A stretch of 64,000 nucleotides of DNA from NCBI RefSeq assembly GCF_902833085.1, contig NZ_CADFEB010000011.1, positions 1 through 64,000 on the forward strand. Reading direction: 5' to 3'. The DNA is from Burkholderia ubonensis (lineage in GTDB: Bacteria > Pseudomonadota > Gammaproteobacteria > Burkholderiales > Burkholderiaceae). Shown here one piece after another: positions 17,701 to 25,617 of this stretch (positions are counted from its first letter, which is position 1; each line of letters opens with the position of its first letter). A program made the translations under genes and the position numbers. The notes beneath the pieces are model-generated. The model saw only the letters and a list, made by a program, of their open reading frames with translations. It did not search any database and was not told the origin of the DNA.

Positions 17701-20700
17701 GATCGCCACGCACACCCGGAATCCGGTCACGTGCGCGCGGCCGTCGACGAACGGCTCGCGCTCGACGATCTGCGTTCTTACGGATTGCAGACGGTCACGA
17801 TGAGCGGCCCGTTCTCGGTGCTCGGCCGCGTCGGCGTCCTGTACCGCCCGCTCGGCGTCCTGCATACGCACACGATGGTCGCGACCGGCACGCTGCCGCG
17901 CGTCGTCACGCGGGCCGCACTGGAACACATCCGGAAGATTCGCGCGGTCGTCGAACGCGAACGCCTCGCGTTCGACCTTCAGGGCATCTTTACGCGCAAC
18001 GGCGACTTCCTGCTAAGCGATCCCGGCCCGGTGTCGCGCGACCCGATCGAACACCAGCACACGCTCGACAAGCTCACCGAACTCGAACGGCTGCTCACGC
18101 ACGGCCTCGAACAGGGGGACATCGCCGTCGCGCGCCCGGTCATCGCCGACACGCTGCCGCCCGACGCGTTCGTTCAGAAGCCGTCCGTCATCACGCAGGT
18201 CCGGATGTGGTTCGGCGGCGCGCCGCTGTCGAAGGAAGCGCTCGCGCTCGTCGACCGCTCGACGCTGCTGAGCGGGCAACTGGCGCAGGCGCAGGCCGCC
18301 GGCTGGAAAGTCGTGGTCGGCCGGCCCGGGCGCGGCAGCCGGATCGATACGGACAAGCAGCGCATCGTGCTCGACGGCCGGATGCGTCACACCGGTACGC
18401 TCGTGTACGCGCTCGCGCACGAAGCGCAGCATGCGGTCGACGCGATCGCCGGACGCCTGCTGCTCGACGGCGCGCCCGGCGACACGCTGGTCGACCGCGC
18501 GCTGATGGCCGAAGCGCGTGCGCAGGCGAACGCGTTCGCGGTGCGCCGCGAGCTCATCGGCGACATGGGCATCGACATCTCGCAGGATGTCCTCCTGCCC
18601 GACGCGATCGCGCGCGAAGCCGAGCGCGTGATGCCCGGCGACGAAGCCGGCCTGCGCCGGCTCGCGGATGCGTTCGGCGACGCCGAGCCGTCGGTGCCCG
18701 GCTACGCGACCTATCGCGACTACTACGCGAGCCAGATCGCGCGCATGCAGGCCGGCGGCGTGCCGCGCGAAATGGCCGGGCCTGCCTCCCCGGCGCATCG
18801 GCCGGCGCGCGGGCTCGCCGCCCGCAAGGCCGCCAAGCGCGAACAGCGCGCGCTCGATCTGCTCGCGTCGCACGGCAAGCGCGACCTGCGGCGCGTCGAC
18901 GGCGACCAGCTCGACAGCATCGCCGCGATGAAGGCAGCGTTCGGCACCGACGCGCATGTGCTGATCGCGCTGCGCACCGACCGCCCCGCCGACCGGCGCG
19001 ACGCGATCCACCCGCAGCCCGAATTCATCGCAAGCTTCCGGACCAACGCACAGGGCACGTTCATCGACAAGACGGCGGCATCGGCCGATATCGATCCGCA
19101 CCTGCTGCAGGACGCGTTTCTCGCACTGAAGGACAAAGGCGCCGCGAGCCGCGGGGATTACGACTACTACGTGTCGCCCGTCGCGCTCGCCGAGTTGCGC
19201 AAGTTCGGCGGTGCCGCGCGCATCGACGCGCATTTCGGCGAACGCCGCGCGTGGGACGTCGAGCCGTCGGACACGGGCGTCGACGCGGAAGTCGTCGAAA
19301 ACGTGAACCAGCTCGACAGCGCGCCGCGCTTCCTGCGGCCGAAACCGGCGGCGCGACACGATCCCGGCGCGGGAACGACGGTCTATGCGGTCGAACGCAA
19401 GACCGGCACGGTGCTCGGCTACGCGACGCGCGATGGCGCGGGGAAATGGACGTACGTCGAAACGACGTCGCTCGGCGATGCCACGATCGAATCGCGCGAC
19501 CTCGCCGTCGCGTTCCGGCGTCGCTTCCGCGCATTGCCCGGCGGGCGCCGCGGCGTACAGTTCGTCGTCGCGAAGGTCGCGCACGACGTCGTCGAGGGCT
19601 ACGGCGGCTTCGCGCCGGCCAGGATGCGTCGCCCGATCAGCGAGCCGAAGGCGCCGCTGTCGAAGCCGGATACGTACGTGCAGCGCGTGCTCGGGAGCAC
19701 GCATCCGTCGCTGCGGCGCCAGAACCGCGCGGCGGCCGAGGCGGACCTGCCCGACATCCTCCCGACGGCGGCGGACAGCGCGCTCGACTTCAACGCGCAC
19801 CTTGCGGACGCGCTGAAACGCGCGCTCGAGATGGGCAAGATTCCCGACGGGCACTACGTGTACGTGTACGACCACGAAGGCACGGTCACCGATGTGCTGA
19901 CCGGGTCTCTGACCGGCCTCATCGCGGTGGAGAACGGCACGGTGCGCTGGTACGACGATGTCGGCCAGTTCCGCGATCCGGACAACCCCGGCCTGCCGCT
20001 GGAGCGGGCGACGATCGGCCGCGGGCCGTATGGCGGCAATCAGCATTTCCTGCTTTCCAGGCTCGCCCCCGACGTGTTCGAGCCGCGCGCCGCCGCGCTC
20101 AAGGCGGCCGCTCTGCAAGCCGCGCAGCCGGCGGCGGCGGCAACGCCGCCCGCTGCGAGCCAAAGCGGCAAAGGCACGAATGCGGGCAAAGGCGGCAAGG
20201 CCGGCCGAAAAGGTCGCAAAGGCAAGCAGGCCGCGCGCGGCAGCCAGCCGACGCAGCCGGCTGCCGTCGCACCGGCCAGGCCGCCCGCCGCGCCTGCCGC
20301 GCCTGCCGCGCCGCCCCCGAAACCGATTGCACTCGCACCGTACCAGCCCGCGTACGTATCGGGCCCGATCGTCGAATCGGTCACGCGCTACGGCAACGCG
20401 AAGATCGCCGATTTCGCATCGACGCTCGAGCGCCTCATCGAATGGGGCAAGCGCGACGTCGGGCGCAAGGAAGGCAACGGCCTCACGTTCACCGACTCGC
20501 CGAAGGCCATCCTTGCCGATGCCGTGCTGGCGAAGAAGATCTTCGGGACGCTGCACATGTGGCGTGAAGCATCGAGCCTGCATCCGCACGGCGCTTTCAC
20601 GCGGGCCCCGGCCGAGCGCAATCTGGTCATGCGGGGCGCGCAATGGATCGGCGCGGCGCGCAGCACGGACAGAAAGCTGATCCGGCAATACGTGAAGTTG

Positions 20701-23307
20701 GCCATGCACGACAACCTGGCCGATCTCGCCGACCGCTTCGTCCCGATGTCGCGCTCGTTCTCGCTGCGCGACGATCCCGAGCAGATGAAGCGCTACATCA
20801 AGCGGTATGGCGGCGCGCTGCCGGCCGTCGCGCTGCAGGTCGATCCGTATTCGCTCGCCGCCGCGATGGGCGCGCTGCAGGATCCGGGGTTCATCCAGCG
20901 CGCCAAACGCTTCGGCGATCCGTCCGGCGCGCGCTACGACGACGAGACGGCGACGCTCACGCGCACGGCCGCCGACGGCACGCAGCACACGCTCGAACTC
21001 GACGATCTCGCCCACTTGCACAAGTGGCTCACGGCGGCCTCGGAATACGGCTTCCTGCTGCGCATCGAAGCCGCCCCGTCACGGCCCCGCGTGTCGCTGG
21101 AAGACGGCCATGCGATGGCCGGCACGAACAACGGCTACGCGGAAATCCGGCGCATCGGCGAGGCGCTCGAAGCGTGGGCAGAGCAGAACGGCGGCAAATC
21201 CGCGCCGCTCGTGCTGCTGACCTTCCACGGTTCGGACGCCGTGCTCGAGCCGGTGCCGGGCGAAGGCCACGTCGCGTTGCTCGACGCGATCCTGAGCCGC
21301 AAGCAGCTCGACTGGGTGCATGTCGGCCTGTCGTGGGGCACGCACGGCGACGATTTCATCGCGAATGCGGACCTGACGCGCGCGCTGGCGGCGAAGATCG
21401 CCGACTACAAGAAAAACGCCCCTGAAAAATTCGCGAGACTGCACGGCGGCGATGCGCTGACGCGCGTGTTCGAACCGGTCGGCGCGCAGGATTTCGCGAA
21501 CCAGCAGCGATTCCTGTTCTCCGAAATCGAGCGCATCGCGAAAAAGGTGCACCAGATGTCCGACGCCGAGATCGCGGAACTACGCGACGCGCTGTACGAA
21601 GGCAACACGTCGACGCTGCTGAATCTGGCACGCCGGGCGACGAACGAGACGTCGCAGGCGCGATGGAACGGCAAGGCGCCCCACAACCGGCTCGCCGAGC
21701 GGGCTCATGAGGCCGGCAAAAAATGGCTCGACAGCCATCGCGACAGCGTTCCCGAGCGACCGTCGCTCGCATCGGTATCGGCGGCCGACAGCCGCGAATA
21801 CTGGAAGAAGGTCACCGGCCAGAAAGCGCTGCAGTATGACGCGTCGCTACCGATCGGCGCCGCACGCAAGGCGATCGCGCAACCCGATACGCCGGGCGCC
21901 ACGATGGACGAGGCCAGCGCACGGCTGAACGCGCTGCGGGTGCACCGACTGTCGAAAGCCCGATCGGACCTCCGGAACGCATGGATCGCGGGCGGAGCCG
22001 TCCTCGGCCTGTCGACCGGGATCGGCCTCGAATTCCATCGGCTCGGCACGACCGGGCTGGGCAATGCGTCGTTGTCGCTTCTGTTTGCGTCGCGCCTCGG
22101 ACGCGTGTTCCAGGTCATGCACCAGGGCGCCATCCGCAGCCTGCAGTCGGGCGACCCGAGGGCCGCGGTGGCCGCCATCACGAGCGTCGGCGCGACGCTC
22201 GCACGCCAGTTCAACTCCACGACGCACGACTACGGCGCGCATCGGCTCGCTCAGCTGGAGTCCGCGGTACGCCATGCGCAGGCAAAGGCGACGCAATACG
22301 TCGAGCAATACCAGCAGGGGACGATGAGCTTCGACGACGCGAAGACGAACATCACCGCGCTCGCCGAGGACGTGCTCACGCAAATGCAGGGGTTCGTCGG
22401 CGGCACGTCGCTGCAGCAACTGCATGCGGGCAATCCGCGCAGCGCGCTGGGCATCACGGCGCGCGCGGGCATGGCCGTCGCGTCGGTTGCGACGGTCGCG
22501 ACCGGGATTCTCAAGACCTTCTATCCGACGCACCCGCTCACGGCGCTCGACGTCACGGCGGGCTGGACGGCCATCGCCAGCGGCGTGATCGGCACCGCCT
22601 ACGCCGGTACGTCGCTCCTGATGGTGTCGCGACGCGTGAACGCGGACAAACGCAGTCGCGTCGTGCGCCTGCTCGATTCGACGGGCGACTTCACGTCGGT
22701 CGCGCTCGGCGGACTCTCCGCCGTGTCCCAATGGCGACAGGGCGACTACTATCACGCGATCGAGACCGGCACCATGACCTCGCTGCTGCTCGCCGGCCGG
22801 CTCAATACGCACTTTCCGAACGCGACGCCTTTCGTCAAGAAGATCCCGACCGCGGTGATCATGATTCCGGTCGCCGCATACGGCTACAAGTTCGTCATCG
22901 GCATGGCGCCCGTGATCGGCGGAGCCTTCAACTGGCTTTTCGGCGGAGGATCGTCGCAGTCGAACGTCGCGCCAAGCGCATCGTCGAATGCGTCGCCGCC
23001 GCCGTCGCCTTCGGCGAGCGCCCCGTCGTCGCAGCCGCAGCCGTCGCAAGGCACGCCGTCGAACCCGCCGTCACCGTCGAACACGCCACAGCCCTACATC
23101 GTCGTCGACGGCGATTCGCTGTGGGTGATCGCGGACCAGCATCGCCAGTCGCTGCTCGACGCCGCGCACGTATCGCGCGCCGACCAGCAGGCGATGACGC
23201 GCGGCGAACAGGATGCGCGTGCGTTGAACGAGATCCTGCAGCTCAATCCGTCGGCCGCGCGCGATCCCGCGCATTTGCCGATCGGCACACCGCTGGTGAT
23301 CGGATGA
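11764..23307 (+). CDS. Giant 3,847-residue multidomain T3SS-locus protein with LysM C-terminus (candidate effector or surface protein)
   Basis: Start at 11764 has GGAG 6 bases upstream. In order: Pro-rich run near residue 30; Ala/Gln-rich coiled-coil-like part (about 60-720); hydrophobic stretch 889-935; Asp/Arg/Ala-rich linkers; a zincin-like domain (about 1575-1770) with RESRK in place of HExxH; a kinase-like module (about 1945-2130) with GAGGEKTVF at 1960-1968 and SDPGPV at 2085-2090; a second zincin-like domain (about 2145-2340) with HEAQH at 2219-2223 and Glu2250; a basic Gly/Lys linker (2800-2830); an amidohydrolase-like region (about 2840-3260); hydrophobic segments near 3405-3440, 3560-3622 and 3698-3728; a Ser/Pro linker; LysM (3778-3847). 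No Sec signal. It sits in the T3SS locus under the shared promoter. Function unknown; secretion by the T3SS is inferred. Confidence 0.9.
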   Translation: MLLIDGLGLGVNWQRFLSETLNPVVAPPPPPPPPKQDDPAAGPANPVIAPPIPVNASVFTDPSKPTNAEIADATSLMQRMAAQYTAPPPDITVENKTTQAVRQAIQDAQTKYDDASTALQGAQNVLHVVNRDPESTPDARKAAQADYAKARTAADSAQRELNVTTDAGYTILYQEQADADKPSGIQIDDDGNVTNPGDAQNAANDKLKTLQATFPDHANDPKWVPKPGDCKTPEQSKLYDDWRSADAHAAAGTAKYFADLSNAYLARTQLQSYLVDPDYKAALDAGIGGLNTALADQKLQVNLPEAPESADAAQKAVTAAAKSANSTNAAVAAANDAIALAQAQQKFDVVAGKQGTVIVAPNSVSDANAALKRAQTAANTSGGYLQMLAAQQQVDHAQNDCTAAQQASDKWHKDNPQPPHLPPVDAKVDLDLADAYAKLDKAKQQASIAHDSFVAAYGATLAQQYDDQATKISAQVKAQQPLLKPFSRQPPQLTSAAAGAAPGTSPFTAFPPPEPTGKHPASSQPILPLLDPSRSTTPLPAAPSGPTQLDATRLQVVAGALRMASNRLSDDVNARAADVALKNAQDGVDQAKRALAAKQKQYDEWAAANPAPVRLRTLPDGDVMPAPSYRPNLYQSELNDARAAVTKAENAVPQLQLLRDTSRQQVLLDQFDAGLDERLRYVDAKSDAADDYKKAMHDFYEAHRTEMSNSMLDAASLSTQNGGTIAFGSLSENQQRNLIGIALGQQPDVPADASSPSVSAADDSSARFVDKDKLSAIDTVRDKLLSVGGGKNTQISVLPMVYAAKETGTTTSALFKVTDQHGKTHYIDESAGNYDSIDDYLDSNQLSSDGTVDILTGHNEDGSQQLVSKAAHHDSPLDSALNFLTGTGVNMGMLLGGMALEVIGTALDGTVVGAVVGVPLNVIGAGMTYTAIGSAMTKAGLDLANRVEHDQSISPFDAGARADYINLVPMAAGGAAKLAGTKLFERAVTTKVASVIAKGAERTAFVTGVAGAGEAFVESGVDLLQGNTKAAGEAFESGVINTALMGAGVAKQRAVTGIRTRTGRPIAAHTTDGNVVKVDDQTIGQILNQDGPASLSAGRTRATLDGEAVKVAPNGILMVGDKVLTYEDQPIRVLDKVSAKRMPPGKSVMLGQDGTLSVVSASPKAWTHGTRIDSVTDTGERMTFGPDGAIGTTSNIVAKSRLDQVDEVIDQGKNLHHQMRDAVARETRRIQQAAAEGESANAAHDAHGTQRTSEARAQADRQHDDLGADRTTATRGATARAADIDEAAGAGTRTKPDGTPPRVNVRVVDLTDEAPATRPATSDPAGIAVPRGPSVEPMQVGERTVYLVRNGAAPDPGARAPRPQDLEEPVIVVAGEHDAALAPELANRWQKPVYAAAPDAFGADGQLRADARVLRFDPEPEAVAIENGPSGAAAADEASPASSRPAAPDETVIVLAGKRGPNEPAMPRAVATPEPVTAHDGIFSAPNRVLVVVKPDHPAIAEAAAEPVADRGTAAVSARDETPAEAAGGKTVRTQAGDARTPLPTDDPARAAPADTPGTAPPDYATPHPGWITRMQMRLGGAPLPEAVQALALQSGTLATQLRMLQDAGWRVTIGKRGRGSHVDTRKRRVTIDGGLRDAGSITYVLARESRKAVEAMAGVLDHDSGQRGGFTRKALEAEARAQISAFEARYEIKLATGTDIAAHLVHPDAIAREGANWRGRSHDYAGTVDRLASTLGGVRTSGADGPTYRAFYNDAWSRRKGRGGMPRRMPAPRMDETGAAPRGVARFDARVAWSRAHAEIASPYRTGERPDAAELAAARTRHFTIDPARRVVVLHADTRADGTLLVDGQPVGAHEYLLEMAPPFVVQEGHAIVLAAKHDGAAHAARLANLWQRPVYAAPAEAVGAHGALLDTGTFHRFDPAPAAPHDLGPLNADPLGVYAHGDRNARVDVAYEAGELLGAGGEKTVFALGDDAALGLYDRHAHPESGHVRAAVDERLALDDLRSYGLQTVTMSGPFSVLGRVGVLYRPLGVLHTHTMVATGTLPRVVTRAALEHIRKIRAVVERERLAFDLQGIFTRNGDFLLSDPGPVSRDPIEHQHTLDKLTELERLLTHGLEQGDIAVARPVIADTLPPDAFVQKPSVITQVRMWFGGAPLSKEALALVDRSTLLSGQLAQAQAAGWKVVVGRPGRGSRIDTDKQRIVLDGRMRHTGTLVYALAHEAQHAVDAIAGRLLLDGAPGDTLVDRALMAEARAQANAFAVRRELIGDMGIDISQDVLLPDAIAREAERVMPGDEAGLRRLADAFGDAEPSVPGYATYRDYYASQIARMQAGGVPREMAGPASPAHRPARGLAARKAAKREQRALDLLASHGKRDLRRVDGDQLDSIAAMKAAFGTDAHVLIALRTDRPADRRDAIHPQPEFIASFRTNAQGTFIDKTAASADIDPHLLQDAFLALKDKGAASRGDYDYYVSPVALAELRKFGGAARIDAHFGERRAWDVEPSDTGVDAEVVENVNQLDSAPRFLRPKPAARHDPGAGTTVYAVERKTGTVLGYATRDGAGKWTYVETTSLGDATIESRDLAVAFRRRFRALPGGRRGVQFVVAKVAHDVVEGYGGFAPARMRRPISEPKAPLSKPDTYVQRVLGSTHPSLRRQNRAAAEADLPDILPTAADSALDFNAHLADALKRALEMGKIPDGHYVYVYDHEGTVTDVLTGSLTGLIAVENGTVRWYDDVGQFRDPDNPGLPLERATIGRGPYGGNQHFLLSRLAPDVFEPRAAALKAAALQAAQPAAAATPPAASQSGKGTNAGKGGKAGRKGRKGKQAARGSQPTQPAAVAPARPPAAPAAPAAPPPKPIALAPYQPAYVSGPIVESVTRYGNAKIADFASTLERLIEWGKRDVGRKEGNGLTFTDSPKAILADAVLAKKIFGTLHMWREASSLHPHGAFTRAPAERNLVMRGAQWIGAARSTDRKLIRQYVKLAMHDNLADLADRFVPMSRSFSLRDDPEQMKRYIKRYGGALPAVALQVDPYSLAAAMGALQDPGFIQRAKRFGDPSGARYDDETATLTRTAADGTQHTLELDDLAHLHKWLTAASEYGFLLRIEAAPSRPRVSLEDGHAMAGTNNGYAEIRRIGEALEAWAEQNGGKSAPLVLLTFHGSDAVLEPVPGEGHVALLDAILSRKQLDWVHVGLSWGTHGDDFIANADLTRALAAKIADYKKNAPEKFARLHGGDALTRVFEPVGAQDFANQQRFLFSEIERIAKKVHQMSDAEIAELRDALYEGNTSTLLNLARRATNETSQARWNGKAPHNRLAERAHEAGKKWLDSHRDSVPERPSLASVSAADSREYWKKVTGQKALQYDASLPIGAARKAIAQPDTPGATMDEASARLNALRVHRLSKARSDLRNAWIAGGAVLGLSTGIGLEFHRLGTTGLGNASLSLLFASRLGRVFQVMHQGAIRSLQSGDPRAAVAAITSVGATLARQFNSTTHDYGAHRLAQLESAVRHAQAKATQYVEQYQQGTMSFDDAKTNITALAEDVLTQMQGFVGGTSLQQLHAGNPRSALGITARAGMAVASVATVATGILKTFYPTHPLTALDVTAGWTAIASGVIGTAYAGTSLLMVSRRVNADKRSRVVRLLDSTGDFTSVALGGLSAVSQWRQGDYYHAIETGTMTSLLLAGRLNTHFPNATPFVKKIPTAVIMIPVAAYGYKFVIGMAPVIGGAFNWLFGGGSSQSNVAPSASSNASPPPSPSASAPSSQPQPSQGTPSNPPSPSNTPQPYIVVDGDSLWVIADQHRQSLLDAAHVSRADQQAMTRGEQDARALNEILQLNPSAARDPAHLPIGTPLVIG

Positions 23308-23313
23308 GTGTCG

Positions 23314-23340
23314 GCCCGCCGCGCATCACGGGCGGCGGGC
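23314..23340. terminator. Hairpin between convergent giant gene and asnB
   Basis: GCCCGCCGC (23314-23322) pairs with GCGGCGGGC (23332-23340), a 9-bp perfect stem with a 9-base loop, between two convergent stops. There is no T-run, so it may act as a bidirectional barrier rather than a classical terminator. Confidence 0.5.
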
Positions 23341-23352
23341 GCGACGATGCCG

Positions 23353-25320
23353 TCACGCCGCGCGCTGCGCCTCGAGCCACGCCTGGAACATCAGCACCGT
23401 CCATAGCTGATGCTGCCAGTTCATCCGGCCGGTCTGGTGCTGCCGCCACAGGCGCTCGACCGCCGCCGCGTCGAAGAAGCCCTCCTCGCGCAGCCGCGCG
23501 GGATGCAATAGCGCCTCCGCCCAGTCGCGCAGCGAGCCGCGCAGCCAGTGATCGATCGGCGCGCAGAAGCCCTGCTTCGGCCGGTCGATCAGCGACGCCG
23601 GCACGTACGCATCGAGCAGGCGGCGCAGCAGCACCTTCGACTGGCCGTCCGGCAACCGCAGCGCCGCGGGCAGCCGCCACGCGAATTCGACGACGTGGTG
23701 ATCGAGGAACGGCATCCGCGTCTCGAGGCTGACAGCCATCGCCGCGCGATCGACCTTGGTCAGGATGTCGGTCGGCAGGTACGTGAGCGTGTCGATCGCC
23801 ATCGCCTGCTCGGCGAAGGTCAAATCCGCGGGCCACGCGCTCGCGGTGTCGAGCGGCGTCGGCGGCTCCTGCCCCGCGAGCGCGATGCGCTCCGGATGAT
23901 GCACCGCCGACATCAGCAGCCGGTACAGCCCGATGCGGCTGTCGGCGGTCATCACATGGCCGAGCTTGTGCAGCCGGTCGCCGATGCGCGGCGGGGTGTC
24001 GCGCGCTTCGGCGCCGCTCCACGCGCTCTGCGCGACCGCCGCGAGCTGGTCGGCATGATCGGGCCGCAGCGCATGCAACGCGGCGGCGATCCGCGCGCGC
24101 ACGGCCGATGGCACGCGATGCAGCTTGCGCCACAGGCGCGGCGTCAGGAAATAGCGCGTGTAGCCGCCGAACAGCTCGTCGCCGCCGTCGCCGGACAGGC
24201 TCACCTTCACGTGGCGGCGCGTCAGTTCGGAAACGAGGAAGGTCGGAATCTGCGACGCGTCGGAAAACGGCTCGTCGTAGATCGACGGCAGCTTCGGCAC
24301 GACCGCGAGCGCGTGATCCGCGGTCACGTACAGCTCGGTGTGCCGCGTGCCGAGATGGCGCGCAACCGCCTTCGCGTAGCCGGCCTCGTCGTAGCCGGCC
24401 TCGTGGAAGCCGATCGTGAAGGTGTCGACCGGCGCCGCCGACTGCGCCTGCATCAGCGCGACGATCGCCGACGAATCGACGCCGCCCGACAGGAACGCGC
24501 CGAGCGGCACGTCGGCCTCCATCTGCTGCGCAACGGCCTTGCGGAGGATCCCGTCGAGCAGGCCGACCGCCTCCTGCGCGGTGCCTTCGAACGGCTCCGC
24601 GCGGCCGGCCTCGATCGCGTGTTCGAGCGTCCAGTACGCGCGCACGCGCGGCGTGTCCTGCGCATGCTCGAACTGGATGAACGTCCCGGGCGGCAGCTTG
24701 CGGATGCCGCGATAGATCGTGTACGGCGCGGGCACGCTCGACTGCCGCAGGTACAGGCACAGCGCGTCGCGATCGATCGCGCCGTCGAAGCCCGGAAAGC
24801 TGCGCAGCGCCTTCAGTTCGGACGCGAACACCAGCGCGTCGCCGATCCGTCCGTAATAGAGCGGCTTCTCGCCGATCCGGTCGCGCGCGAGCGTCAGCAC
24901 GCGCGACTCCCGGTTCCAGAGCGCGATCGCGAACATGCCGGTCGCGCGGCGCAGCGCCGCCTCGACGCCCCACGCGGCGATCGCCGCGAGCAGCACTTCG
25001 GTGTCCGAGTGTCCGCGCCACGCCGGCGCGCGGCCGGTGCGCTCCAGCTCCGCGCGCAGCGCCCGGTGGTTGTAGATTTCGCCGTTGAAGACGAGGACGA
25101 AGCGTCCGCACGAGGACGCCATCGGCTGGCGGCCGTGCACCGACAGATCGACGATCGCGAGCCGCCGGTGGCCGAGCGCGATCCCGGCTTGCGCATCGAG
25201 CCAGGTGCCCTGCGCGTCGGGCCCGCGATGCGCGAGGCTTGCCGTCATCCGCGCGAGTGTCGCGCGCGCTGTCTCCTCATCGAAAGCGGCACTGTTCAGA
25301 AAGCCGTCGATTCCGCACAT
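23353..25320 (-). CDS. asnB: Asparagine synthase (glutamine-hydrolysing), AsnB type
   Basis: 655 residues from the ATG at 25320; the mature nucleophile Cys2 follows directly (MCGIDGF), which fixes this start. The class II glutaminase domain (1-200) has HRGPDAQG, HRRLAIVDLS and FNGEIYNH. The synthetase domain has the PP-loop SGGVDSS at 278-284 and later SGDGGDELFGGY and MPFLDHHVVEF. Enzymes of this family make asparagine or amidate carboxylates in polysaccharide or peptide modification. It is the only metabolic gene inside the T3SS region, convergent with the giant gene and downstream of sctU on the same strand after a 297-base gap. Its link to secretion is unknown. Confidence 0.95.
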   Translation of the reverse strand: MCGIDGFLNSAAFDEETARATLARMTASLAHRGPDAQGTWLDAQAGIALGHRRLAIVDLSVHGRQPMASSCGRFVLVFNGEIYNHRALRAELERTGRAPAWRGHSDTEVLLAAIAAWGVEAALRRATGMFAIALWNRESRVLTLARDRIGEKPLYYGRIGDALVFASELKALRSFPGFDGAIDRDALCLYLRQSSVPAPYTIYRGIRKLPPGTFIQFEHAQDTPRVRAYWTLEHAIEAGRAEPFEGTAQEAVGLLDGILRKAVAQQMEADVPLGAFLSGGVDSSAIVALMQAQSAAPVDTFTIGFHEAGYDEAGYAKAVARHLGTRHTELYVTADHALAVVPKLPSIYDEPFSDASQIPTFLVSELTRRHVKVSLSGDGGDELFGGYTRYFLTPRLWRKLHRVPSAVRARIAAALHALRPDHADQLAAVAQSAWSGAEARDTPPRIGDRLHKLGHVMTADSRIGLYRLLMSAVHHPERIALAGQEPPTPLDTASAWPADLTFAEQAMAIDTLTYLPTDILTKVDRAAMAVSLETRMPFLDHHVVEFAWRLPAALRLPDGQSKVLLRRLLDAYVPASLIDRPKQGFCAPIDHWLRGSLRDWAEALLHPARLREEGFFDAAAVERLWRQHQTGRMNWQHQLWTVLMFQAWLEAQRAA

Positions 25321-25617
25321 GTTCTTGCCCGTGTATTGATCGATCCCGTCTCGCTCGGCGCCACGTCGCGGCACACCGTCGGGCGAGACGGTCGGGCCAT
25401 GTTACGGAGAAATTATTCATCAATAAATCTGAGTGGCCCTTGGCAGCCATCTAAAAAAATTGGCGTCAAGCGTCGCATGCGGAAATGGAGAAAGGGCCAC
25501 ATCGGATGGCGCGCCGGGCAGATCCCGCAACGAAACGGAAAACGGTACGCATGGCGAAACCGGAACGGCAATGAATATAAAGACGTCGACCGATTCGAAA
25601 TCCGAAATTGCGGCCGC
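25321..25617. other. Intergenic region between sctU and asnB
   Basis: No gene is seen in 297 bases. It is AT-richer than its neighbours (blocks near 25405-25460 and 25570-25590) and probably holds the asnB promoter on the - strand. The T3SS promoter elements found at 8823, 11608 and 38695 were not found here. Confidence 0.5.

Noticed and set aside
18013..21021. A 1,002-codon open frame antisense to the giant gene
   Set aside because: Arg/Ala-rich shadow frame produced by high GC; no domain, start site or codon pattern of a real gene.
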